Shown: in pieces, positions 25,070 through 33,746 of the stretch | Position numbering within the stretch: the first letter of the stretch is position 1 | Layout of the letters: every line of letters starts with the position of its first letter | From: Methanoculleus methanifontis | Lineage (GTDB): Archaea; Halobacteriota; Methanomicrobia; Methanomicrobiales; Methanoculleaceae | Reading direction: 5' to 3' | DNA: 64,000 bases | Assembly (NCBI RefSeq): GCF_030464365.1 | Contig: NZ_VCYI01000007.1 | Span: forward strand, 1-64,000 | Made by a program: the position numbers and the translations under genes | Notes under the pieces: model-generated | What the model was told of the DNA's origin: nothing | What the model saw: only the letters and a program-made list of their open reading frames with translations | Databases searched by the model: none

Positions 25070-26052
25070 CGGGTGAGCGGCATACAGAACGGCTCTTCCT
25101 GATCCAGCACGAACTCCCACTCTTCTTTGCACCCGCACTCCGTTTCCATAAGGGCGCGCAGGAGCCCGACATCTTCAGAGAGCGAGTAGTCGATGATCCC
25201 CTTCACGATCGGGCCGTCGCATCTGCCGCAGTTGTGCGGCCCCCGCATCTTCCCGCCGCCGACGGGGTCGCAGAGGATATGCACCGGGGACGCGATCAGC
25301 ACGTCGAGGACGCTCCAGAGGTACGGCGGCCGGTATGCGTGCTGTTTCCAGAGGTGTTCGACCTCGGTCCTGCTCTGGACGGTGCAGAGGTTCATGGAGA
25401 TGCTGTCCGCAACAGGAGCGACGTCCTTGATCGAGCGTACCATGTCGTCGCGTGCCTCGCGTTCGGTCAGGAACGGCGGTTTCATCAGCAGGTAGACCTT
25501 CATGCCCGCACCGGCAGCGTGGGCGGCCTCTGTGGCGCGGAGGAAGTCGGCGTATGAGAACCCCTTGTCGATGCTCCTCTCCCTGATGAGATCGTTCGTG
25601 GTCTCGAGGCCCACGGCGACGTGGAGCGGCTTATCCCAGTCGCCGGTATCGATCCCTTCACGGAACTCGCTGACTGCGTCGGCATCGACGTACTCGGGCC
25701 GGGTCTCGGCGATCACGGCCTTGCCCCGGAATGCCTCCGCGACTGCGCGCCTGACCGCGGGGGGAACCTCGTCGGGGTCGAAGAAGCTCCCCGACGTGAA
25801 GATCTTGAGCACCTGGTAATCCTCGTCGCGGAAGTTCTCTTTCACCCAACGGACCTGGCGCATCATCCGTTCGGTGAGTTCGTCCCGGGCGAGGTCGGGA
25901 TAACGCTCGTGCCGGTAGCCGCACATCCGGCACCGGTTCCAGGAGCACCCGCCGCTTCGAAAGATTACCGTCAGCGTATCGAGGATCCGCCCTTCATAGC
26001 GGTCTTTCCCCCGCCAGGACGCCAGCGGTTTCTCGGTTAATTTGGATACCAT
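25066..26052 (-). CDS. Archaeosine synthesis radical SAM protein RaSEA
   Basis: 328 residues. The radical SAM motif is CSWNRCRMCGY, the family-specific C-x(3)-N-R-C-x(2)-C form. TSGSFFDPDEVP, ETRPEYV and VGLETTNDLIRE are typical of the Elp3/RaSEA group, and a C-terminal CGRCDGP plus a CGCKEEW site suggests a zinc or cluster site. With ArcS it converts lysine-preQ0 to archaeosine at tRNA position 15. Its stop overlaps the end of the ornithine cyclodeaminase gene by four bases. The ArcS partner is not in the window. Confidence 0.9.
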   Translation of the reverse strand: MVSKLTEKPLASWRGKDRYEGRILDTLTVIFRSGGCSWNRCRMCGYRHERYPDLARDELTERMMRQVRWVKENFRDEDYQVLKIFTSGSFFDPDEVPPAVRRAVAEAFRGKAVIAETRPEYVDADAVSEFREGIDTGDWDKPLHVAVGLETTNDLIRERSIDKGFSYADFLRATEAAHAAGAGMKVYLLMKPPFLTEREARDDMVRSIKDVAPVADSISMNLCTVQSRTEVEHLWKQHAYRPPYLWSVLDVLIASPVHILCDPVGGGKMRGPHNCGRCDGPIVKGIIDYSLSEDVGLLRALMETECGCKEEWEFVLDQEEPFCMPLTR

Positions 26053-26080
26053 TATACCTCATATTCGAGGATGTTATGAT

Positions 26081-27166
26081 ATGAAAAGGATCGCATGGCT
26101 GACGATCATCGCCGCGATGATGCTTGTCGGTACGGCATCGGCCGCATACATCTCATTCAATGCCCCGCAGACGGTGTACGTCGGTGACACACTCGATATT
26201 ACCGGTACCACGATTGTGGGAGGTCTTCCCAAGCCGACGGTCAACCCCGGATTCAGCACGGAGATTGTACTGTACCGTGCCCAGTACATGAAGCATGAGA
26301 TTGCCCGGAACACAATCGTCGTCCAGGAGGACGGGTCGTTCTCCACGACGTTCGAGACCGACGGTCTTGAGCCGGGGCAGTATTCGATCGAGATCATCGA
26401 TCCCACGCTCTCCACCTTCGGAAGCAGTTCGAAGGTCAGGCAGATCATCTCCCTGGAAAACCGGTCAGAGAATCTCAAGATCGACGCGCCGCTCAACCAG
26501 GACTTCGACGGCATGCTCGATATCCAGGGTTCGATCGCGGATCTCGGTGACGCGGGCGTGCAGGTCAGGGTCGAACGCGATGGCTTTATCGTATACGGGC
26601 CGGAGTATGTGGCGACCGACAAGAACGGAGCGTTCTTCGTTGCTGTGCCCATCTCCGAAGGCGGTTCGTACGAGGTCGCCTTCTCCGACGGCAAAGGCTA
26701 CATCGGCGACGCCGTATTCGTGGTGGCCGGGACGCCTGATCCTGTGCCGACGGAGGCGATGATATCCGCGAGTTCCCCCGCCAGCCGGTCCTCCCCGGCG
26801 TACTTCGAGGTCGACACCAGGAGCGGCACGGTGAATATCGTAACTTCGGCCGGGATCGACTGGGTGGTCGAGTACATCGATGAGGATGACAAGCACCACA
26901 AGGTCAACGAGAAAGGCATGCTCGAGCCTGAGAGCGTGGAGGTTGCCTCACGGGGTGGCCCGGTCTACGTCAAGGTTTACCCCATGAGTTACAACGACAG
27001 CGAAACGGTGCAGGTCTCGGCCTCGAACGCCGACTCGGTCAGGGTGAGCCAGACTGCGCCTGGTCTCTTCGGAGACGCGACCCCCACCCCTGCACAGGCT
27101 GCACCGCTCCCGGCTGCTCTTGCACTCATCGCGCTTCTTGTCGTTGTCTTCGCGCGCAGGGGATGA
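26081..27166 (+). CDS. Secreted or surface protein with C-terminal membrane anchor
   Basis: 361 residues. A signal peptide (MKRIAWLTIIAAMMLVGTASAA) is followed by two to three beta-sandwich-like repeats resembling S-layer or Ig-type domains (DTLDITGTTIVGG, GMLDIQGSIADLG; each with a D-G-x-F-x-x-x-F element). A Thr/Pro stretch (ATPTPAQAAP) leads to a final hydrophobic helix ending ARRG. This layout is like archaeal surface proteins with PGF-type sorting tails, though the P-G-F triplet itself is absent. The start at 26081 is divergent from the RaSEA gene with 28 bases between start codons. Confidence 0.75.
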   Translation: MKRIAWLTIIAAMMLVGTASAAYISFNAPQTVYVGDTLDITGTTIVGGLPKPTVNPGFSTEIVLYRAQYMKHEIARNTIVVQEDGSFSTTFETDGLEPGQYSIEIIDPTLSTFGSSSKVRQIISLENRSENLKIDAPLNQDFDGMLDIQGSIADLGDAGVQVRVERDGFIVYGPEYVATDKNGAFFVAVPISEGGSYEVAFSDGKGYIGDAVFVVAGTPDPVPTEAMISASSPASRSSPAYFEVDTRSGTVNIVTSAGIDWVVEYIDEDDKHHKVNEKGMLEPESVEVASRGGPVYVKVYPMSYNDSETVQVSASNADSVRVSQTAPGLFGDATPTPAQAAPLPAALALIALLVVVFARRG

Positions 27167-27205
27167 ATAACCTTTTTTTGTCCGGTGACCAATAGGTTAA
27201 GGCGA

Positions 27206-27290
27206 GCCGGGATAGTCTAGTCCGGGAAGGCGGTGGCCTTGAAAGCCACTGGTGCCTGGCACCTCGGGAGTTCAAATCTCCCTCCCGGCG
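27206..27290 (+). tRNA. tRNA-Ser (anticodon TGA)
   Basis: 85 bases with no intron. The acceptor stem GCCGGGA (27206-27212) pairs with TCCCGGC (27283-27289), G is the discriminator. The anticodon arm is GTGGC-CTTGAAA-GCCAC with TGA as anticodon. A long variable arm (GTGCC-TG-GGCAC) marks a class II tRNA, and the T arm is GGGAG-TTCAAAT-CTCCC. CCA is not encoded. It reads UCA and other UCN codons. Confidence 0.97.
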
Positions 27291-27313
27291 TATCTGATTA
27301 AAAAGTAGTTCTG

Positions 27314-27324
27314 TTTTTTTTTAT
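27314..27324 (+). terminator. T-run after tRNA-Ser
   Basis: A run of nine T residues lies about 25 bases after the tRNA, preceded by AAAAAGTAG. Oligo-T stretches are the usual archaeal terminators. No hairpin is required. Confidence 0.55.
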
Positions 27325-27345
27325 GGCGAAGCCTCGCCGGTCACT

Positions 27346-28020
27346 TCATTCCTCCCCGATCCAGCCCTCCCGCACCCACCGCTCGTACTCGTCCGGCCGC
27401 CAATCCCTGTTTTCCCGCACGATCCCGGCGAAATACTTCCGGTTTTCCGCCATCCGGGCCTCCTGGTCGGGATAGCGCGGCCGGTCCCTGACGGCAAGGA
27501 CGAGCCGCCGCCCGAGATCGCGTGCCGCCGGTTCGGCCCGGTCGAGCGCCTCCGGGTCGTCATCGAGTGCGACGCTCATCCCCCCGACCGTCGTCACCCC
27601 GAGGTAGTTGAGCACGTGGTTCAGGTAGCCGACGACCGCGTCGCCTCCCGAGATCGCGGTGGTCGCGACGCTGCAGCCGTATTTCCCGGCGAACTTCTGG
27701 TAACGCATAGCGTCCGCCAGCCGGTCGATGAAGACCTTCATCTGCCCGCTGACGTTGTCGACGTAGACCGGCGAGGCGAACACCAGCCCGTCGGCATCCA
27801 GCATCCGGTCGTACGCGGCGGGGAAATCGTCGCCAAAGACGCACGTCCCGTCCAGGCTGCAACTCTCGCAGCCGGTGCAGGCGACGATCTGCAGGTCGGC
27901 GCGGTCGATGAGATCGATCTCGGCACCGGCCTCTTTTGCCCCGGCAAGCACGAAGGTTACAAGTTTTCTCGTCTTGCTCTGCATTCCTCGCGGACTTCCC
28001 GCAACTGCGGTTATCTTCAC
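27346..28020 (-). CDS. Iron-sulfur flavoprotein (NADPH-dependent FMN reductase family)
   Basis: 224 residues from a GTG at 28020. AVAGSPRGMQSKTRKL is the flavodoxin-like FMN phosphate loop; CTGCESCSLDGTC is the compact C-x(2)-C-x(2)-C-x(5-7)-C cluster motif of methanogen iron-sulfur flavoproteins; SPVYVDNVSGQMKVFIDRL is the family core. A C-terminal helix-rich extension (about 175-224) is longer than in many relatives. Such proteins transfer electrons, often for oxygen or peroxide detoxification. Confidence 0.88.
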   Translation of the reverse strand: MKITAVAGSPRGMQSKTRKLVTFVLAGAKEAGAEIDLIDRADLQIVACTGCESCSLDGTCVFGDDFPAAYDRMLDADGLVFASPVYVDNVSGQMKVFIDRLADAMRYQKFAGKYGCSVATTAISGGDAVVGYLNHVLNYLGVTTVGGMSVALDDDPEALDRAEPAARDLGRRLVLAVRDRPRYPDQEARMAENRKYFAGIVRENRDWRPDEYERWVREGWIGEE

Positions 28021-28146
28021 TTTTTCATCAAATCCTGAGGATGCGTTGGCTCCGGTGCGGGAAAAATGTGCGGAACCGGGGAGGCGGGCCGCTGTGGGGC
28101 GGTGCGCGAACGTATGGGAGACGGTTGGTGATTAGCATATCCACAC

Positions 28147-28369
28147 ACGGATTTCCGTTGGCTATCGCCACTGGGGAGGGGCTGACGGGGAGGGGGATGC
28201 CCCCCCCTCCCCTGTCTCAACTCCTAAGCTGATGTCTACAACCCCCACCCCACCCGGCCTTCGGCCTCCTCGAACGCACCTTCGGTGCTCATGCTCCGGC
28301 CCCGTGGCCCGTCGCACCCCTCCCCAGGGGGCGGGGGCAGTGCATGGCGATATCCCCCACGGTCCACTG
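28147..28369 (+). repeat. Inverted-end intergenic element, copy A
   Basis: The left end ACGGATTTCCGTTGGCTATCGCCA (ending 28170) and the right end TGGCGATATCCCCCACGGTCCACTG (28345-28369) flank a G-tract hairpin (GGGGAGGGGCTGACGGGGAG, then CCCCCCCTCCCC) and a palindromic mosaic with CACCTTCGGTGCTC and GGCCCCGTGGCCCGTCGCA. Copies B, C and D share the ends and the hairpin but differ inside. The remaining parts of this 480-base gap (28021-28146 and 28370-28500) show nothing else. Confidence 0.8.
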
Positions 28370-28500
28370 TACGGGACTTTTCACGAACCCGAACGGTTCT
28401 GTCGATCGCCTACATAGGCGCTACCTGCGCCACAAGAGAACCCGGGAGACGGCCGTGGATATTGCCCGTAAGCAGATCCCGCTAGGACTTCCAAAAAAAG

Positions 28501-28905
28501 TTAAAGAATCTTCTCCCCGGCCTTCGGCCCGGGGGAGCACTCGTAGATCTCGCGAACCTTCATGACGAAGAGGGTCTTTGCCGGTGCCTTCGCCATCTTC
28601 GACCGAACGGTGAACTGCATCTTCTCGAACTCCGGACCGCTGGTCTTGATCTCGATGTCGCCCTTGACCTGGAAACAGCCCTTCGTCTCGGGCCCCCAGA
28701 CATAGATGGAGACCTTCGGGTTCTCCTGGACGTTTGCGAGCGTCTTCTTCATGAAGTTGTCCGCGATCCAGATCGTCTCGTCGTCGACGAGTTCCACGAA
28801 CCCGATCGGCACCACGTTCGGCCAGCCGTCCTTCGAGGCCGTGGCGACCGGGAACGCCTTCATCGTACGAAATGCTGCCTTCATCTCTTCAGTAAGTGCA
28901 ACCAT
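28501..28905 (-). CDS. Pyridoxamine-phosphate-oxidase-like FMN-binding protein
   Basis: 134 residues. A split beta-barrel protein of the PNPOx family: FPVATASKDGWPNVVPIGFVELVDDETIWIADN, then NPKVSIYVWG, fits the FMN-binding pattern. Many archaeal relatives bind FMN, F420 or heme and their substrate is not known. A ribosome binding site-like GTGAAGACTG precedes the start. It is isolated between the repeat gap and the convergent-side nuclease gene. Confidence 0.85.
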   Translation of the reverse strand: MVALTEEMKAAFRTMKAFPVATASKDGWPNVVPIGFVELVDDETIWIADNFMKKTLANVQENPKVSIYVWGPETKGCFQVKGDIEIKTSGPEFEKMQFTVRSKMAKAPAKTLFVMKVREIYECSPGPKAGEKIL

Positions 28906-29046
28906 CAGTCTTCACCGGTATACTCTCTCGATTGCAGGTTTAAAAACGATCCTGTTGATGCTAAACGGCGATTGCGGTGAAACCAGCCGGGGACGCGCCC
29001 AGGTGGGGAGCGGGCCGTGCCTGTGCCGTGAACGGCAGCACCCCGG

Positions 29047-30015
29047 TCACGGCTCGAAGTCCATCACAACGGCGGAGTGGTCGCTCAACCCCTGGCCCCG
29101 CAGGTCATGGAGGTACCAGCACGCCGTCGGGTTGAGGCGCACGGACGCGAAGATGTGGTCGTAGCGTTTGCACTTCGGCACATCCTCGGGCCCGCGGTCG
29201 GGACACCAGCTGTACTCCCGCGCCTGGTAGCCGTGGAGTCTGCGGAAGACGTCGGGGAGGTCGTACTCCGCAAGACCGGGGAGGACATTCATCTCGGCGT
29301 TGTACCACCACTTTCTCGGGCGGCCGAGATACTCGTCGCTCTCGGAGATCGTGGTGTTGTAGGTTTTGTCCGGGATGATGTCACGGTAGAAGGGAACGAT
29401 CGTCCCGTCGGGGAGCTCCGCCTCCGGGATATGAAGATCGCCGCAGAAGATCCGTGGTCTTGCCGATTGGGTGGCGAGGTGGTGGTAGATCCCGACCAGC
29501 GTCTCGGCCTTGACGATCTCGTTCCTCCTGCTCCCTATGGCCGTCGGCACGTGAGCGTTGTGAATCTCGAACTCGCCCGCCGGTGCGCTGACGACGGCAG
29601 AGACCACTCGCTGTTTCCACGGGATATCGAAGTCGAGCGGGTTTAGTGGCGTGAGGGGATACCTGCTCGCGATCAGGCACCCACAGTTCTTTGCTTCGCC
29701 GGGAGGCGAGTACTGTTCCGAGAGCCGGGAGACGCTGTACGCGAACTGAAACGGATCGTTCGCGCCCCGTGCGCGGAGTTCGTTCAGGCGCTCGGCCATG
29801 TAGGCCACCCGCGCGATCTCCACCAGCGCGAGGCTGTCGACGGAGTAAAGGAACCCGTAATTCTCCAGTTCTTCCCGGAAGAGCGGCAGAGCCCGGTCCG
29901 TCACCTCCTGGAAGGCGACGATATCAGGCGAGTACTGGGAGACTGCTTCAACTTTCTTCTCCACGCTCTTAAGACCGGAGCGGAAGAGATCCACGTTCCA
30001 TGAAATGAGCCGCAT
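29047..30015 (-). CDS. Endonuclease/exonuclease/phosphatase family protein
   Basis: 322 residues from the ATG at 30015. ISWNVDLFRSG and VAFQEVTD supply the first asparagine and the catalytic glutamate; NAHVPTAIGSRRNEIVKAE, KRYDHIFAS and a final LSDHSAVVM give the central His and the terminal S-D-H. The usual G-D-F-N motif reads CGDLHIPE, so the asparagine is replaced by histidine. The fold is of DNase I/AP endonuclease type; the substrate may be DNA or a phosphoester. It has no obvious partner genes. Confidence 0.82.
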   Translation of the reverse strand: MRLISWNVDLFRSGLKSVEKKVEAVSQYSPDIVAFQEVTDRALPLFREELENYGFLYSVDSLALVEIARVAYMAERLNELRARGANDPFQFAYSVSRLSEQYSPPGEAKNCGCLIASRYPLTPLNPLDFDIPWKQRVVSAVVSAPAGEFEIHNAHVPTAIGSRRNEIVKAETLVGIYHHLATQSARPRIFCGDLHIPEAELPDGTIVPFYRDIIPDKTYNTTISESDEYLGRPRKWWYNAEMNVLPGLAEYDLPDVFRRLHGYQAREYSWCPDRGPEDVPKCKRYDHIFASVRLNPTACWYLHDLRGQGLSDHSAVVMDFEP

Positions 30016-30100
30016 ATGCCCTGTACATGGCATGTTGGCATTCCTTATTCATTAATTCATCGAGTTGAGGCTAATTTCAAGGTGTTTATGCGGGACGGGG

Positions 30101-31915
30101 TCACCCGCTCCGCTGCTCCGGCCCGATCCCGTGTTCGGCGCAGTGCTTGTCGATGGCGTCGAGGAACCTCCTGCCGTAACGCTTCAACTTCGCCTCGCTG
30201 ACGCCGTAGATCCCGAGGAGGGCAACGCCGGTGGTTGGGTAGAGTTTCGCCATCTCCTTGAGGCTTTTGTCGTGGAAGACGACGAACGGCGGCACGTGGT
30301 CGAGGTCGGCAACGATTTTCCGGAGCCGCCGGAGCCGGAGGAAGAGGGCCTCATCATAATCGTTCTCGACACGGGGCGCGACAACGCCCTCAGGATGGGG
30401 CTCTGCGAGCGGCACCGGGATCTTTCCCGCGAGCACCTCCCGGCTCCGGCCGTTCGAGACGAGGACGGGGTACCGGCCGCCGGTCGACGTGATGAACCCC
30501 TTCCCGACCATCTCCTGGATGAAGAGGAGCCACTGGTCACGGGTGTAGCCTCCGCCGGAGCCGTGGGCAGCAAGCCGGTCGTGCCCGTTCTCGCGGATCC
30601 TCGCGCTCTTCGAACCGGTGAGGACGTCGGCGATGTAGGATGCGCCGAACCGTTCCCCGGTCTCCTGGATACAGGTGATGACCGCCGACGCGACCTCCGT
30701 GCCGTCAAAGACCCGGATCTCCGTCTCACAACGATCGCATGTGCCGCACCGCTCCTCCGGGTAGGACTCGCCGAAGTAGGCGAGCAGGAACTTTCTCCGG
30801 CACCCGGTGGTTTCGCAGTAGTCGAGCATCGCCCCGGCTTTGCGGTAAGCGACGTCCTTCTGCGCCGCATCGCTGCTCTCCTTCTCGATGATGTATTTGA
30901 TCGTGCCGTAGTCGCCCCGGGAATAGAAGAGGATGCAGTCGCTTTGCTCGCCGTCCCTACCCGCTCTGCCGGTCTCCTGGTAGTAGGACTCGATGTCCTT
31001 TGGGAGGTCGGTGTGGATGACGAACCGCACGTCCGGTTTGTCGATGCCCATGCCGAAGGCGACGGTGGCGCAGATGATCGCGACGTCGCCGCGCGAGAAA
31101 GCCTCCTGGTGTTCCGCGCGGACGCTGTCGGGGAGGCCCGCGTGGTAGGGAAGTGCCGAGAACCCCTTGTCCTGCAGTTTCTTTGCGAGTTCTTCCGTCG
31201 CCTTCTGGGAGAAGCAGTAGATGATCCCGGCGTCGTTTGAGTGCTCGCGTAAGTAGGCGACCAGGCGCGGGAAGTAGCGGGCCTTCGGCACCACCCGGTA
31301 GGTGAGATTTTTGCGGTTGAAACTTCCGACGAACCTGGCCGGGTTCTTGAGGGCAAGTTGCACCGCGATGTCGTTCTGGACGGCGGGGATGGCGGTCGCG
31401 GTCAGGGCGATGATGGGGACTGTGGGAAACCGCTCTTTGAGCACCCGGAGCCGGCGGTATTCGGGGCGGAAGTTGTGGCCCCACATGGAGATGCAGTGCG
31501 CCTCGTCGATGGCGATGAGCCGGACATCGGCTTTTGCGATGAGCGAGAGGAAGAACGGCTGCACCGCCCGTTCCGGCGAGACGTAGAGGATCCGGATGCG
31601 GCCTTCGAGGATCACCCGCTCGACGATCTTCTGCTCCCCACGCCCGAGCGAACTGTTGATCGTCGCCGCCGGGATGCCGTTTGCCCGCAGACCGTCGACC
31701 TGATCCTTCATCAGGGCGATGAGCGGCGAGACGACGACCGTAAGCCCGCCGAAGACGAGGGCGGGGAGCTGGTAACAGAGGGACTTGCCGCCCCCGGTCG
31801 CCATGACGGTGAGGACGTCGCGCCCGGCGAGGACGGCGTCGACGATCTCTTCCTGGTGAGGGAGGAACGACGTGTAGCCGAAGTATTTCTCAAGAGCAGT
31901 GTGTTTTGCGTCCAT
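30101..31915 (-). CDS. recQ: RecQ-type ATP-dependent DNA helicase
   Basis: 604 residues from 31915. Helicase motifs: FLPHQEEIV (motif 0), MATGGGKSLCYQ (I), SPLIALMKDQV (Ia), IDEAHCISMWGHNFRPEY (II plus the RecQ aromatic loop), ALTATA (III), and QETGRAGRDG (VI). Zinc cysteines are in TTGCRRKFLL, and ERCGTCDRCE. A winged-helix region and a C-terminal HRDC domain (about 525-600) follow. It unwinds DNA in recombination and repair. RecQ is bacterial in origin in archaea. Divergent from a small gene at 32023. Confidence 0.94.
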   Translation of the reverse strand: MDAKHTALEKYFGYTSFLPHQEEIVDAVLAGRDVLTVMATGGGKSLCYQLPALVFGGLTVVVSPLIALMKDQVDGLRANGIPAATINSSLGRGEQKIVERVILEGRIRILYVSPERAVQPFFLSLIAKADVRLIAIDEAHCISMWGHNFRPEYRRLRVLKERFPTVPIIALTATAIPAVQNDIAVQLALKNPARFVGSFNRKNLTYRVVPKARYFPRLVAYLREHSNDAGIIYCFSQKATEELAKKLQDKGFSALPYHAGLPDSVRAEHQEAFSRGDVAIICATVAFGMGIDKPDVRFVIHTDLPKDIESYYQETGRAGRDGEQSDCILFYSRGDYGTIKYIIEKESSDAAQKDVAYRKAGAMLDYCETTGCRRKFLLAYFGESYPEERCGTCDRCETEIRVFDGTEVASAVITCIQETGERFGASYIADVLTGSKSARIRENGHDRLAAHGSGGGYTRDQWLLFIQEMVGKGFITSTGGRYPVLVSNGRSREVLAGKIPVPLAEPHPEGVVAPRVENDYDEALFLRLRRLRKIVADLDHVPPFVVFHDKSLKEMAKLYPTTGVALLGIYGVSEAKLKRYGRRFLDAIDKHCAEHGIGPEQRSG

Positions 31916-32022
31916 TGCGTCACAGAACCTGATGTGCTGATACGGTTGAACCGGGGGCGGGATAGCGTTTATTGTTCCCGCACCGATGCGCATATCCGCG
32001 GGGAACGCACGTACTGAAAGCG

Positions 32023-32202
32023 ATGAAGAACGTTGACATGACGGTTGAGAAGAACGTCCTCACCATACGCGTGGATCTCGAAAAAGAGTTCGGCGCATCG
32101 AAGAGCGGGAAGTCGATCACGATCGCCTCGACCGAGGGCAACGTCTCGGTGCCGGGGCACGAGGACATCAAGATCGGGTTGAACATCTACCGGAAGAAGT
32201 GA
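32023..32202 (+). CDS. Small protein of unknown function
   Basis: 59 residues from the ATG at 32023. A mixed beta/alpha composition with acidic and lysine-rich segments; KNVLTIRVDLEKEFGASKSGKSITIASTEG reads like a short beta-hairpin protein. No cysteines. Divergent from recQ. A longer start at 31972 would add 17 residues with a high cysteine/proline content and is unlikely. No family is recognised. Confidence 0.6.
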   Translation: MKNVDMTVEKNVLTIRVDLEKEFGASKSGKSITIASTEGNVSVPGHEDIKIGLNIYRKK

Positions 32203-32303
32203 GCGGGCATTGATCTTCTCCCGGCGCTGGCGGTCAGGGAGAGCCATCGCTCATTTTGCGTGAGCGGTATCATCATCCATGCTCTGCAAGTTCACGCGAA
32301 GGC

Positions 32304-32491
32304 GCGAAGTGCGACGTTCCGCTAGGACCGGAGTTTGAGCACCGTCAGGTGCGAAGTGCGACGTTCCGCTAGGACCGGAGTTTGAGCACCGTCAGGTGCG
32401 AAGTGCGACGTTCCGCTAGGACCGGAGTTTGAGCACCGTCAGGTGCGAAGTGCGACGTACCGAAGGACCGGAGCGTGGGAACCGTCAGGTT
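32304..32491. repeat. 47-bp tandem repeat, about 3.9 copies
   Basis: Copies start at 32304, 32351, 32398 and 32445. Each is GCGAAGTGCGACGTTCCGCT, AGGACCGGAGTTTGAGCACC, GTCAGGT. The last copy diverges (GTACCGAAGGACCGGAGCGT). It is the palindromic mosaic read on the opposite strand: GCACC-gtca-GGTGC palindromes alternating with a second module and the linkers TGCGACG and CCGGAG. No spacers, so not CRISPR. Confidence 0.92.
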
Positions 32492-32536
32492 TGAGTGCTG
32501 GCAACAACACGACCGAAATAAGGAGAGATCCCCATG

Positions 32537-32733
32537 CAGTGGACCGTGGGACTATCGCCGTGGGGGGTGGGGACAGGGGAGGGGGTTTCCCCCTCCCCAC
32601 CTGACGGTGGTCGAGCTCCGGGCGTTCCGCCCATCGCACTCCCCGTCAGCCCCACCTCGCACCTTCGGTGCTCGAACTCCGCTCCTGCGGAGCGTCGTTC
32701 CTCCAATGGCGATATCCCCTTGAAATCCGTGCC
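32537..32733 (-). repeat. Inverted-end intergenic element, copy B (reverse orientation)
   Basis: Read on the minus strand: left end GGCACGGATTTCAAGGGGATATCGCCA (from 32733) and right end GGCGATAGTCCCACGGTCCACTG (to 32537), matching copy A in both ends. The interior has the CCCCCTCCCCTGTCCCCACCCC arm and mosaic palindromes (GCACC-ttcg-GGTGC, CGCTCC-tgc-GGAGCG). Inverted relative to A, C and D, so copies are not a simple tandem duplication. Confidence 0.8.
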
Positions 32734-32789
32734 AGTATGACTGCAGAAATTTCCAGATACGAAGAATGTGAGCACTGTGAGGTTCGATT

Positions 32790-33055
32790 CGGGACGGACC
32801 GAAGGTCTTCGAGAACGCGAAGTTCGTGTGATTGTTGACGAGTTCCCGTCGCGCTTTGCTCCCTCAGTGCTCCTACACCCGTCGTTCCGCTGTGTGTACC
32901 CCGCACCTGACGGTGCTCGCGCTCCGGACTCGAAGCCCTTCGGGCTTCTCATGCTCCGGTTCTAGTGAACCGTCGCACCCTTCGGCCCGTCGCAACTCGA
33001 AAACGCTTTGCGTTTTCTCGAGCTCCGGACGTTCCGTCCGTCGCACCCGGAAAAC
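32790..33055. repeat. Palindromic mosaic array upstream of the nth-like gene
   Basis: Consecutive palindromes are GCACC-tgac-GGTGC (about 32906-32919), GAAGCCC-ttcg-GGGCTTC (about 32931-32948), CGGTTC-tagt-GAACCG, GAAAACGC-ttt-GCGTTTTC (32999-33017) and GGACG-ttc-CGTCC. They are joined by CTCCGG and CGTCGCA links. The whole 860-base gap from 32203 to 33065 is filled by this array, copy B and the 47-bp repeat; no protein-coding gene is visible. Confidence 0.85.
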
Positions 33056-33065
33056 CTAACACCCT

Positions 33066-33746
33066 TCACCCCCGCCCCACGGCGCACCAGAGCGCCCCGT
33101 GGATCTCCCGGATCGGACAGCGGTCGCAGAGCGGCGACTTTTTGCAGATGGTCTTTCCCAGGTGCACGATCTGGGCGTGGTAGTCGTTGAAGAGCTCCGC
33201 GTCCTCTTCGAGGTTGTCGGCAAAGAGGCGTTGCGTCCGGTCGTAGGATGCCCCTTCGGGGAGGAGGCCGTAGCGCGAGAATATCCGCCGGGTGTAGGCA
33301 TCGACGACGAAGACCGGTTTTTCGCAGGCATACAGCAGGATGGTGTCCGCCGTCTCCTCCCCGAAACCCCGGAGGGCAAGCAGTCGCTCGCGGAGTTCGC
33401 CGGTCTCAACGGCCGCCATCGCCGCCGGATCGGCCCCGAACTCCCTGACGTAGACCCCGGCGAACTCCCGGATCCGCTCTGCCTTCTGGTTGTAATACCG
33501 GGAAGGAACGATCAGGCGGGCGATATCGGCGGTATCTGCCGCGGTGAGGAGATGGGGGTCGAACATCCCGGCGTCTTCGAGGTTGCGGACAGCCTGCGCC
33601 GCGTTCGTCCAGGAGACGTTCTGGGTGAGGATCGCGCCGACCATCGTCTCGAAGGGTGTCTTTGCAGGCCACCAGTGCTGGTGGCCGAATGACGTGAAGA
33701 GGGCATCGTAGATCTGAAGGAGGTCGCCGGTGAGGGTCACCGCCAT
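33066..33746 (-). CDS. Endonuclease III-like DNA glycosylase (HhH-GPD)
   Basis: 226 residues from the ATG at 33746, which overlaps the nadE stop (TGATG). The HhH motif is LLALRGFGEETADTIL with the GPD-aspartate in VVDAYTRRI; the 4Fe-4S loop is C-x(6)-C-x(2)-C-x(8)-C near the C terminus (CKKSPLCDRC ... WC). The position of the catalytic lysine of Nth, expected in the HhH region (L-x-x-V/A-x-K), is a glutamate (GFGEETAD), as in some archaeal Nth relatives that act on other damaged bases. The substrate is therefore uncertain. Confidence 0.85.
   Translation of the reverse strand: MAVTLTGDLLQIYDALFTSFGHQHWWPAKTPFETMVGAILTQNVSWTNAAQAVRNLEDAGMFDPHLLTAADTADIARLIVPSRYYNQKAERIREFAGVYVREFGADPAAMAAVETGELRERLLALRGFGEETADTILLYACEKPVFVVDAYTRRIFSRYGLLPEGASYDRTQRLFADNLEEDAELFNDYHAQIVHLGKTICKKSPLCDRCPIREIHGALWCAVGRG

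Noticed and set aside
32304-32491. CRISPR array
   Set aside because: The 47-bp copies are directly adjacent with no unique spacers, and no cas genes occur in the window. The same holds for the 49-bp repeat at 5473.
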